From Spirochaetaceae bacterium UBA4077 (GTDB lineage: Bacteria > Spirochaetota > Spirochaetia > Treponematales > Rectinemataceae), in the NCBI GenBank assembly GCA_002383375.1, contig DFYR01000023.1:12582-24056 (forward strand): 11,475 nucleotides of DNA, in the 5' to 3' direction. Below the pieces are notes generated by a model, which worked only from the letters and a program-made list of their open reading frames with translations, made no database searches and was not told where the DNA came from. Of this stretch, positions 5,236-11,475 are shown piece after piece (within the stretch, counting starts at the first letter, position 1; every line of letters begins with the position of its first letter). The position numbers and the translations under genes were made by a program.

Positions 5236-6596
5236 TTCCCGATACCATATTTCCCCTTAATTCCCGCTGCTATACTCAAAAGACTTTCACGGTCGTTCTG
5301 CTCGGGGTCATCCAAGACTGTTTCTAATAGTTCCGATAGTATTCTTCCCATTACAGGACCTCGGGGAATACCGATCTGCGCCAGATCGTTACCGTTTATC
5401 TTCAGGTCCTTGAGACTAAGGCTGGAGTCTTGGGCTAGTAGCTGTTCTATCCTGTGCCTGAATGGATCGAGCTTTCTCGGATCCGGTGCTGTCTTATTTA
5501 TCCCTGCGCTATCGGCGCAGCGGAGGAGAAAGAGGGATTCAAGGTTCTCCCTCCCCACGGCGGCTACGAAGCGACGCACCGCGGCGTCGCTCCATTCCTC
5601 GGTATAGTTGAACATGTGGTGGCGCACCAGGTGGGCGACTTCGTTTATGGTATCGTTCGGATATTTGAGCCGCTTCATGATCTTTGTAGCCATTGAAGCC
5701 GATAGTAGTTCGTGCCGGTGGAAGCTAATCTCACCCTGCCCGGATTCTGTCTTGGCCTGGGGCTTTCCGATGTCGTGGAAAAGGGCCGCCAGGCGGAGAA
5801 CCAGGTTTTTGGGCGCCGCGTCCACTGAGTAATAGAGATGGTCCAGCACGTCGAAGCGGTGATCTCCCTTTTGTCCGCAAGCCCTGCCGGCCAGGAGTTC
5901 GGGCAAAAGGATGTCAAGAAGGCCGGTCTGCTCCAGAAGCGAAAAACCCCAGGAGGGGCGGTCGCTTAAGAGAATCTTGCCGAGTTCGTCCCTGAGACGC
6001 TCCATGGATACCTTTTTAAAGGTTTCGATGGTCTTGGGTATACATTCGAGGGTGGCTTGCTCTATAACGAAACCGAGTTGGGCGGCGAAGCGTACCGCCC
6101 GCATAGAGCGCAAACCATCCTCGGAAAAACGCTCGCAGGGATCTCCGACACTCCGAATAAGTCTTCTGGCTATATCGCCCCTGCCGTCGAAGGGGTCGAT
6201 AAAATCCCCGGTCAGGGGATTAAACGCCATGGCGTTCATGGTGAAGTCCCGCCTGGCAAGATCTGAGTGAATATCTCCCAGGAATTCCACCGCCTCGGGG
6301 TGCCTGCCGTCCTTATAGGATTTCTCCGCCCTGAAGGTGGTCATTTCGACGGACATGCCCGGCGTGAGGATGGTCACCGTACCGTGCTTGATCCCTGTGG
6401 GAACGACCCTGCGGAATAGCTTGAGTATTTCCTCGGGACTGGCATCGCTGGCCATGTCTATGTCTGAGCCGGCGTCGAGGCCAAGCAGGTGGTCGCGCAG
6501 ACTGCCGCCCACTACGAAGGCGGTGCGTCCGTGCTGCGCCAGCGTACGCGCTATGTCTTTCACCGCCCGCGGTGGGCGATACGGAAATACCCTCAT
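5232..6596 (-). CDS. cca: CCA-adding tRNA nucleotidyltransferase with HD domain (class II)
   Basis: Adds or repairs the 3' CCA of tRNAs from CTP and ATP without a nucleic acid template. The 454 residues contain GGSLRD (30-35), the catalytic pair D45 and D47 in SDIDMA, RRDFTMNAMA (115-124) and the EDGLRSMRAVRF block (159-170), whose E159, D160 and R163 form the class II amino-acid template for C and A selection. A C-terminal HD domain carries H274 and D275 in LAALFHDIGKP. The complete tRNAs in this window lack encoded CCA, so the enzyme should be essential here. Some lineages split the job between a CC-adding and an A-adding enzyme; sequence alone does not exclude that, nor a poly(A) polymerase role. 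ATG 6596 has AAGGA at nine-base spacing. It is divergent from thiN and convergent with rnc. Confidence 0.94.
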   Translation of the reverse strand: MRVFPYRPPRAVKDIARTLAQHGRTAFVVGGSLRDHLLGLDAGSDIDMASDASPEEILKLFRRVVPTGIKHGTVTILTPGMSVEMTTFRAEKSYKDGRHPEAVEFLGDIHSDLARRDFTMNAMAFNPLTGDFIDPFDGRGDIARRLIRSVGDPCERFSEDGLRSMRAVRFAAQLGFVIEQATLECIPKTIETFKKVSMERLRDELGKILLSDRPSWGFSLLEQTGLLDILLPELLAGRACGQKGDHRFDVLDHLYYSVDAAPKNLVLRLAALFHDIGKPQAKTESGQGEISFHRHELLSASMATKIMKRLKYPNDTINEVAHLVRHHMFNYTEEWSDAAVRRFVAAVGRENLESLFLLRCADSAGINKTAPDPRKLDPFRHRIEQLLAQDSSLSLKDLKINGNDLAQIGIPRGPVMGRILSELLETVLDDPEQNDRESLLSIAAGIKGKYGIGN

Positions 6597-6671
6597 CCTT
6601 AGAGTTCCTTATCGAAAAATGAGCCTGATACCGCTATATCCCCTTCTGCGGATAAACCCCGGCTAGGCCTC

Positions 6672-6679
6672 GGAAGGAG
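6672..6679 (+). promoter_or_regulatory. Ribosome-binding site that points to an upstream TTG start for thiN
   Basis: GGAAGGAG is close to a full Shine-Dalgarno. The only in-frame start at plausible distance is TTG 6691, 11 bases beyond its end; a GTG at 6679 overlaps the site and cannot use it. ATG 6793, the start expected from homology, has only AAGG two bases upstream. This site is the main reason to prefer the longer thiN product. Confidence 0.5.
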
Positions 6680-6690
6680 TGTACACTTCC

Positions 6691-7446
6691 TTGCCGAAGA
6701 CTGTCCACGACAAACCTGTACCCAAGCGCAAGACTGTCCACGACAAGCCAGCTGTTGACAAGCCCGAGCCCTTGCGACGATCCTACAAGGCAATGAAAGC
6801 GCTCATAATCACCGGGGGCGAATCGCCGCCGCCGGATTTTTTAAAAGCCCTTGCTCTTTCCGCGGACATGGTCATCGCCGCTGATTCGGGATACGACACG
6901 TCCCTGGCGGCCGATATCGATCCGGAGCTCGTGGTCGGAGACTTCGACAGCCTTTCGGACAGGGGAATCCTTTCTGGCCTCCCTGCTGGCAAGGTTCTGG
7001 GCTATCCTCGGGACAAGGACGATACCGACACCGAAATAGCCATCAAGGCCGCCAGGAGGAGGGGAGCAGATATCCTGGCCATAGCCGGCGGCGGAGGGGG
7101 GCGCCTTGATCATCTGGTGGCTATTCTCAGACTCTTTGAGCGCAAGGACCCTCCCCAGGAATGGCATACCCAAAGGGAATCATCGTTTTACCTGGGGGCG
7201 GGAAAGGTTGCCAGCTTTTCAGTGAACCCTGGTTCTCTGGTCTCGGTTTTCCCGCTAGCTGTCGAACTCTGCCGAGGCATGGCATCCAGAGGGCTTCAAT
7301 GGCCTCTCGAGGGACTCGCATGGGAACGGGGATACTTCGGCATAAGCAATAAAAGCCTGGGCGAGTGCGTAGAGCTGAGGGCGGGTTCATCTCCCCTCTT
7401 GGTCATGCTCCCCCTGGGCAGCGAACGCATCGCGCAGCAGCGTTAG
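6691..7446 (+). CDS. thiN: Thiamine pyrophosphokinase with an N-terminal repeat extension
   Basis: Transfers pyrophosphate from ATP to thiamine, giving thiamine diphosphate. Counting from the core methionine at 6793 (217 residues, the usual length), motifs are AADSG (29-33), VGDFDS (48-53), RDKDDTDTE (73-81), GGGGGRLDH (99-107), SVFP (151-154), GLQWPLEG (167-174) and SN (185-186). The metal/ATP-site aspartates are present. The frame stays open upstream; the best ribosome site (6672-6679) favours TTG 6691, adding 34 residues rich in Lys, Pro and Asp, with KTVHDKP twice, 11 residues apart, then VDKP. The extension has G/C-rich third positions like neighbouring genes, so it may be translated. 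ATG 6793 remains the conservative alternative. The gene is divergent from cca and overlaps the HIT gene tail to tail by 60 bases. Confidence 0.9.
   Translation: MPKTVHDKPVPKRKTVHDKPAVDKPEPLRRSYKAMKALIITGGESPPPDFLKALALSADMVIAADSGYDTSLAADIDPELVVGDFDSLSDRGILSGLPAGKVLGYPRDKDDTDTEIAIKAARRRGADILAIAGGGGGRLDHLVAILRLFERKDPPQEWHTQRESSFYLGAGKVASFSVNPGSLVSVFPLAVELCRGMASRGLQWPLEGLAWERGYFGISNKSLGECVELRAGSSPLLVMLPLGSERIAQQR
6697..6760 (+). repeat. 33-base-period direct repeat at the thiN 5' end
   Basis: A 17-base sequence beginning AAGACTGTCC occurs exactly twice, at 6697-6713 and 6730-6746, a period of 33 bases or 11 codons. Each copy contains the small inverted repeat TGTC-CAC-GACA (6702-6712 and 6735-6745). 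A shorter relative, TGTTGACA, lies at 6753-6760. In the thiN frame the copies read KTVHDKP. It could be a coding repeat, a set of operator sites three helical turns apart, or both. Confidence 0.75.
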
Positions 7447-7890
7447 GGTTTCCATGGGGTTTTGGACCAGCACCTTCTTTCCGCCCAAAAGCTCGGCGAT
7501 TCCTATTTCGTTCTGATATCTGGGGATTATGTGAAGGTGCAGATGCTCTATGCTGCCTCCGGCCGCCAGCCCCTGGTTGTAGCCAATGTTATATCCCGCC
7601 GGCTTGTACAATCTGTCCAGATGATCAAGGCATCGCCCGATAAGCTCATTCATGGACCTGTTCTCTTCAGGGCTCATCTGTCGAATATCCATCAGATGCC
7701 GCCGCGGTATCAGCAAGAGGTGGCCCGGATTGTAGGGATAGAGGTTAAGCGATACTATAATATGTTCACTTTCGTATACAACCAAGCGATCCACATCCTC
7801 CGATCCTTCGATGATGGCGCAGAGAATGCAGGTTTTTGGTTTCTTAGCCTTCAGGTAGCCCAGTTTGTTGAAATTAAAAAAGTACTCCAT
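7387..7890 (-). CDS. HIT-family nucleotide hydrolase or phosphorylase
   Basis: A 167-residue histidine-triad protein. The catalytic HxHxH triad is H116, H118 and H120 in EHLHLHIIPRY. Upstream family blocks are NPGHLLLIPRRH (54-65) and NIGYNQGLAAGGSIEH (101-116). C21 and C24 (CILC), with H65 and H116, could form the zinc site seen in some Ap4A phosphorylase-like members, so an enzyme acting on diadenosine polyphosphates or nucleotide conjugates is likely, though the substrate cannot be read from sequence. ATG 7890 was chosen over an upstream in-frame start at 7938 because AAGGAG lies six bases before it, and MEYFFNFNKLGYL is a natural N-terminus. It is divergent from the membrane protein gene with 46 bases between. 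The last 20 codons overlap the end of thiN. Confidence 0.92.
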   Translation of the reverse strand: MEYFFNFNKLGYLKAKKPKTCILCAIIEGSEDVDRLVVYESEHIIVSLNLYPYNPGHLLLIPRRHLMDIRQMSPEENRSMNELIGRCLDHLDRLYKPAGYNIGYNQGLAAGGSIEHLHLHIIPRYQNEIGIAELLGGKKVLVQNPMETLTLLRDAFAAQGEHDQEGR

Positions 7891-7900
7891 CCCAGACTCC

Positions 7901-7933
7901 TTGCTTTTACGTTTCTCAATGCTAGGATATAGT
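7901..7933. promoter_or_regulatory. Possible divergent promoter region, HIT gene versus membrane protein gene
   Basis: The 46-base gap holds -10-like boxes on both strands that overlap: TAGGAT (7923-7928) or TATAGT (7928-7933) on plus, the former 16 bases after TTGCTT (7901-7906), and TATATC on minus (7926-7931). The core GATATAGTATC is a near palindrome. A minus start would be near 7918. All boxes are imperfect, so the assignment is tentative. Confidence 0.3.
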
Positions 7934-7936
7934 ATC

Positions 7937-8386
7937 ATGGATTCGGATCAAACAGGGACCGGTCTTTCGGATCAGTATAAAGAACAACTTGGAGAACTGG
8001 CTCAAGGGCAACTCGCTGAGCAGCCCAGTGGGCAATCCGAGGGACAGGACAATGGCTTGAAAAAAAGCCGATCCCTCATGGCTGGTTTAGCCCTTGTCTC
8101 ATTCCTGGGACTTGCGTTCTGCGCTCTGATCCTGACAGCGGTGGCCTTGCTGGAAGCTCCCCAGGGCTTAAAAAACGCAGTTACGGTTTGTTTGAGCGCA
8201 TCCTCGGTCGGCCTTTTTTATTTTCTTTCGGCATCGTTTTTCTTCGACCTTTTCTGCACATTCTTCAAGCTGGAAAAACTCCGGATTCTGCGTCTTGCAG
8301 GGCGTCTATTGCTCTGGCTTTCAAGCCTTATCCCTCTAGGGTTAACCTGGGCTGTGCTACGGATAATGAGGGGTTTTAAGGCATAG
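7937..8386 (+). CDS. Small membrane protein of unknown function, about three helices
   Basis: I do not recognise the family. The 149 residues start with a hydrophilic segment (1-45) of low complexity, with repeated GQ, EQ and Q/G/E residues (QLGELAQGQLAEQPSGQSEGQDNG), likely disordered. Three hydrophobic stretches follow: about 47-72, 81-110 (very rich in Phe, with FYFLSASFFFDLFCTFF) and 121-143. The basic KKSR before the first helix and the RIMRGFK tail suggest cytoplasmic flanks by the positive-inside rule. ATG 7937 has AGGA at nine-base spacing; the frame is open further upstream, but that part lies under the HIT gene and lacks a ribosome site. gltX follows with its own promoter, so a functional link is not implied. 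Confidence 0.75.
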   Translation: MDSDQTGTGLSDQYKEQLGELAQGQLAEQPSGQSEGQDNGLKKSRSLMAGLALVSFLGLAFCALILTAVALLEAPQGLKNAVTVCLSASSVGLFYFLSASFFFDLFCTFFKLEKLRILRLAGRLLLWLSSLIPLGLTWAVLRIMRGFKA

Positions 8387-8401
8387 AAAACTGACTTTAC
8401 C

Positions 8402-8431
8402 TTGACCCCTTACTCAAGCGGGGGCTATACT
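8402..8431 (+). promoter_or_regulatory. Promoter of gltX
   Basis: TTGACC (8402-8407) and TATACT (8426-8431) match sigma-70 consensus at five of six positions each, separated by 18 bases. Transcription would start near 8438, giving a leader of about 43 bases that ends in AAGGAG (8469-8474) six bases before gltX ATG 8481. The leader is too short for a T-box or riboswitch. Confidence 0.65.
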
Positions 8432-8480
8432 CGCCCGTCATCCAGAATCCTTTTAATTGGCTTGCGCAAGGAGAAGACCC

Positions 8481-9956
8481 ATGAGCACAAGAGTTCGATA
8501 CGCTCCCTCACCCACAGGGAACCAGCATATCGGCGGGGTCAGAACCGCCCTCATCAACTATCTTTTCGCCCGTTCCACCGGCGGATCCTTCATTCTCAGG
8601 CTCGAGGATACGGATCGGAGCAGGTATTCCGATGAATACGTAAAAAATCTCTACGATACATTCCACTGGCTGGGTTTTTATTGGGACGAGGGTCCTGACC
8701 TGGGCGGCCCTGTAGGACCCTATGTCCAATCCGAGCGTTTTAACCTGTACCGGGAATATGCCGAACAGCTGGTGGCCATGGACAGGGCCTATTACTGTTT
8801 CTGCGATGCCGAACGGCTGGAACTGCTCAGGGAGGAGCAATCCAAGGCCAAGGCTGAGTCTTTCGGCTACGACCGGCATTGTAGAAACCTCAGCTCCGAC
8901 GAGATAGAAAACAATCTGGCCGCGGGGAAAAGCCGTGTCATCCGGCTTAAGATCCCTCTGGACGGTACGACAGTATTCCATGACAAGCTTTTAGGCAGGA
9001 TCGAGTGGAAAAACGCCGATATCAGCCCCGATCCAGTGCTTATCAAGTCCGACGGCTTCCCCACCTACCATCTGGCAAATGTGGTGGACGATCACCTCAT
9101 GGGCATAACTCAGGTCATGAGAGCCCAGGAGTGGATACCCTCGGCGCCTCTTCATAAAATCATGTACGACGCCTTCGGCTGGGAGCAGCCCGAGCTTTGC
9201 CACTTGCCTATGGTGCTGGGCCAAGACGGGCACAAGCTGTCAAAGCGCCACGGAGCCACCGCGGTGAACGAGTTCAGGAAGGCAGGCTATCTTCCCGAAG
9301 CCCTGATCAATTATATCGCCCATCTCGGATGCTCCTTCCTGGAGGGCAGGGACCTGTATAGCCTGGCTGAGATGGAAAGTCTGTTCAAGATCGAAAAGCT
9401 GAACAAGGCACCGGCGGTTTTCGATTACCAGAAGCTCGAATGGTTCAACGGCCAGTATATTAGGCTTAAAACCGACCAAGAACTGGCTGCCCTGGTTAAA
9501 CCCTACCTCGTCGAGGCAGGACTGCGAAAGGAGGACGACAGCGTCGCCGACCTGCTCGACGTCAAGGCCATGCCTCTGGTCAAAGAGCGGATGAAATTCC
9601 TCACCGAAGCGGCATCACTCATGAGCTACCTCTATGGGAAGCCGGAGTTTCCGGCAGCGACGGAGTTCATACCTAAGAAGCTGGACAAGGCAGCTGCGAT
9701 CCGCATGCTCCAGGAAGATCTCGCGCTTCTGAACAACATCGATCTGGAACGCCTGGAGGAAGCCGAGGAAGCCTTCAGGGCCAAGGCAGCCCAGATTCCC
9801 GCCAAGCTAGGGGATCTGCTTATGCCCCTCAGGGTCGCTGTGACAGGATCCAGGGTAAGCCCTCCGCTCTTTGAATCCATGAGGCTGCTGGGAGCAAGGG
9901 AGATAAAAGAGCGGATCGCTGCGGCTATTGCCCATCTAGAAAGAAGCGAGGTGTAG
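8481..9956 (+). CDS. gltX: Glutamate--tRNA ligase (GluRS)
   Basis: Charges tRNA-Glu with glutamate, in the cytoplasm. The 491 residues are a standard class I synthetase length. The Rossmann catalytic domain has the HIGH-type motif in PSPTGNQHIGG (9-19) and the KMSKS-type loop KLSKRHG (252-258). C106, C108, Y130 and C134 reproduce the CxC...YxxxC zinc site of the E. coli enzyme. The C-terminal half is the helical anticodon-binding region. Start ATG 8481 (MSTRVRYAPSPTG) has AAGGAG at six-base spacing; an in-frame TTG at 8457 is not needed. Whether it is discriminating or also charges tRNA-Gln for later amidation cannot be decided here, and no gatCAB genes are in the window. The UPF0371 gene begins four bases after the stop codon. 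Confidence 0.98.
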   Translation: MSTRVRYAPSPTGNQHIGGVRTALINYLFARSTGGSFILRLEDTDRSRYSDEYVKNLYDTFHWLGFYWDEGPDLGGPVGPYVQSERFNLYREYAEQLVAMDRAYYCFCDAERLELLREEQSKAKAESFGYDRHCRNLSSDEIENNLAAGKSRVIRLKIPLDGTTVFHDKLLGRIEWKNADISPDPVLIKSDGFPTYHLANVVDDHLMGITQVMRAQEWIPSAPLHKIMYDAFGWEQPELCHLPMVLGQDGHKLSKRHGATAVNEFRKAGYLPEALINYIAHLGCSFLEGRDLYSLAEMESLFKIEKLNKAPAVFDYQKLEWFNGQYIRLKTDQELAALVKPYLVEAGLRKEDDSVADLLDVKAMPLVKERMKFLTEAASLMSYLYGKPEFPAATEFIPKKLDKAAAIRMLQEDLALLNNIDLERLEEAEEAFRAKAAQIPAKLGDLLMPLRVAVTGSRVSPPLFESMRLLGAREIKERIAAAIAHLERSEV

Positions 9957-9960
9957 CACG

Positions 9961-11472
9961 GTGCGGCGTATTGCCTTCGACAACGAAAAATACCTTGCCC
10001 AACAGTCGGCGCTAATTCGCGAAAGGGCTGAAAAGACCGAAAAACTCTATCTGGAATTCGGAGGGAAGCTCCTCTGGGACTGGCACGCTGCCAGGGTTCT
10101 TCCAGGTTACGATCCCAACGTAAAAATCCGCCTTCTGTCCATGCTCAAGGACAAGGCTGAAGTCATTCTCTGCATTTATGCCGGCGACATAGAACGAAAG
10201 CGCATGCGGGGCGACTTCGGTATCACCTACGACGCCAGCGCCTTGCAGATTTTCGATCAACTGGGCGACTGGGGGGTTTCGGTTGCCGGGGTGGTGATCA
10301 CTCGCTACGAGGACCAGGGCGCGGCCAAACAATTTGGCGCCCTGCTTGAGCGCCGGGGCGTCAAGGTATTCCGCCACAGGCCCACAAAAGGCTATCCCTC
10401 GGACATCGAACGCATCGTCAGTTCCGAAGGCTACGGTGCGAACGAATACATACCCACCTCCAAACCCATTGTGGTTGTCACTGGCCCAGGCCCGGGTTCA
10501 GGCAAGCTGGCCACCGCCCTCTCCCTGGTCTACGCCGATTATTGCGCGGGCAGGAAAGCCGAATACGCCAAGTTCGAGACCTTTCCGGTCTGGAACCTGC
10601 CGCTTAAACACCCGGTGAATATTGCCTACGAAGCTGCAACGGTGGATCTAGCCGATTTTAATTGCGTCGACCCTTTCCATCTGGAAGCCAGGGGCGAGAC
10701 GGCGATCAACTATAACCGGGACGTGGAAGTCTTCCCTGTATTAAGGCGAATTCTCGACAAGATTTCAGGCGGCAGCGTCGGCTATGTATCGCCCACCGAG
10801 ATGGGGGTGAACAGGATCGCCGCAGGCATCATCGACGACGCCGAGGTGCGCAGGGCTGCCTGTCAGGAGGTCCTGCGCCGATTCTTCAGGCATTCCTGCG
10901 AATACGCCCTGGGTTTGAGCGAAAAGCCGGCTGTCCAGCGCATACAGGCTATAATGGACGAGCTTGAGATAAAGCCCGAAGACAGGGCAGTGGTGCTACC
11001 CGCCCGGGCCGCGATGGAAAAAGCCCTCAAGGAAGGGAAGGGCCACGACGGAATCTGCGTTGGAGCCGCCCTCGAGCTGCCCGATGGAACGATCGTCACA
11101 GGAAAGAACTCTCCCTTTCTACACGCCGCCAGCGCTGTGGTGCTGAACGCCGCAAAAAAGCTGGCCGGCATTCCCAAGAAAATCCACCTATTGCCTCCCA
11201 TAGTCACCGCCAGCATTGCCAGCATGAAGCGGGACGTGATGGGACGCAAATCCCTTTCCCTGAGCCTGGACGAAACCCTCATAGCCCTCTCGGTGAGCGC
11301 GGCCATGAATCCCTCGGCTCAGGCGGGCATGGAAGCTCTGAAGGCATTGGCGGGCTGCGAACTCCATCTAACACACATTCCCTCCACGGGCGACGAGGGA
11401 GGCCTGCGCAGGCTCGGGCTGAATGCCACTAGCGATCCCTATTTCGCGGGCAACAATCTCTTCAGTACTTGA
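9961..11472 (+). CDS. UPF0371/DUF1846 family protein, unknown function
   Basis: A complete 503-residue member of the UPF0371 (DUF1846) family, recognised by its start (IAFDNEKYL...LYLEFGGKLLWDWHAARVLPG, 4-48), YAGDIERKRMRGDFGITYD (73-91), VVITRYEDQ (111-119), the glycine loop GPGPGSGKLAT (175-185), FETFPVWNLPLKHPVNIAYEAATVDL (205-230), NYNRDVEVFPVLRRI (250-264) and TEMGVNRIAAGIIDD (279-293). The glycine loop resembles a Walker A P-loop, suggesting nucleotide or phosphate binding, an inference only. No signal peptide or membrane segment is seen, so it is probably cytoplasmic. The GTG start at 9961 has GAGG nine bases upstream inside the end of gltX. The four-base gap means it is almost surely co-transcribed with gltX. 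The stop is three bases from the window end; no terminator is visible. Confidence 0.95.
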   Translation: MRRIAFDNEKYLAQQSALIRERAEKTEKLYLEFGGKLLWDWHAARVLPGYDPNVKIRLLSMLKDKAEVILCIYAGDIERKRMRGDFGITYDASALQIFDQLGDWGVSVAGVVITRYEDQGAAKQFGALLERRGVKVFRHRPTKGYPSDIERIVSSEGYGANEYIPTSKPIVVVTGPGPGSGKLATALSLVYADYCAGRKAEYAKFETFPVWNLPLKHPVNIAYEAATVDLADFNCVDPFHLEARGETAINYNRDVEVFPVLRRILDKISGGSVGYVSPTEMGVNRIAAGIIDDAEVRRAACQEVLRRFFRHSCEYALGLSEKPAVQRIQAIMDELEIKPEDRAVVLPARAAMEKALKEGKGHDGICVGAALELPDGTIVTGKNSPFLHAASAVVLNAAKKLAGIPKKIHLLPPIVTASIASMKRDVMGRKSLSLSLDETLIALSVSAAMNPSAQAGMEALKALAGCELHLTHIPSTGDEGGLRRLGLNATSDPYFAGNNLFST

Positions 11473-11475
11473 GAT

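Noticed and set aside
5911..6270. A 119-codon open frame on the plus strand inside cca
   Set aside because: It is antisense to well-conserved Cca motifs, has no ribosome site or domain, and reads as Arg/Ser/Pro-rich shadow sequence.
6755..6760. TTGACA as the -35 box of a thiN promoter
   Set aside because: No acceptable -10 lies 15-19 bases downstream, and the hexamer is part of the degenerate third repeat copy.
1..11475. CRISPR array, insertion sequence, phage att site or toxin-antitoxin/defence module
   Set aside because: No regularly spaced repeats, transposase, integrase or paired small toxin genes seen; all sizeable genes except two are recognisable housekeeping or conserved families.

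Overview
The window is compact, mid-GC bacterial chromosome carrying housekeeping genes on both strands, with almost no empty DNA. A full-length apolipoprotein N-acyltransferase (Lnt) indicates a diderm that makes triacylated lipoproteins. The style of the Cca, RNase III, CoaD and HIT proteins, and the short rpmF-acpP-rnc cluster without plsX/fab genes between, suggest a spirochaete of the Treponema/Spirochaeta type. That placement is an inference from protein flavour, not a measured result.

Layout. Positions 1-231 (minus) hold three tRNA genes: the 5' end of one cut by the window edge (probably Lys), Arg(TCG) and His(GTG). None of the ends that can be read encodes CCA. Upstream of them on the same strand lie amrS (an AmmeMemoRadiSam-type radical SAM protein), a 135-residue protein of unknown function and lnt; together with the tRNAs they form one co-directional block. 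From a divergent control region at about 3260-3345, coaD runs to the right, followed by a promoter and the rpmF-acpP-rnc operon (L32, acyl carrier protein, RNase III). rnc meets cca (minus) tail to tail; the two stop codons share one CTAG palindrome. cca is divergent from a thiamine pyrophosphokinase gene whose reading frame has an unusual repeat-bearing N-terminal extension. That gene's 3' end overlaps a HIT-family gene (minus) by 60 bp. The HIT gene is divergent from a small three-helix membrane protein, followed by a good promoter, gltX, and a UPF0371/DUF1846 gene four bases behind gltX.

How the genes relate. Translation and RNA maturation dominate: tRNAs, Cca to add their 3' ends, GluRS, L32 and RNase III. 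A second theme is cofactors and acyl carriers: CoaD makes dephospho-CoA, the precursor of the CoA that supplies the 4'-phosphopantetheine arm of AcpP, and ThiN makes thiamine diphosphate. Lnt uses phospholipid acyl chains to finish lipoproteins. I see no mobile element, CRISPR array, toxin-antitoxin pair or defence island, and no clear new multi-gene system. The points most worth a second look are the repeat-bearing ThiN extension, the unknown gene between lnt and amrS, the unusual C-terminus of AmrS, the UPF0371 gene coupled to gltX, and a possible leaderless coaD transcript.
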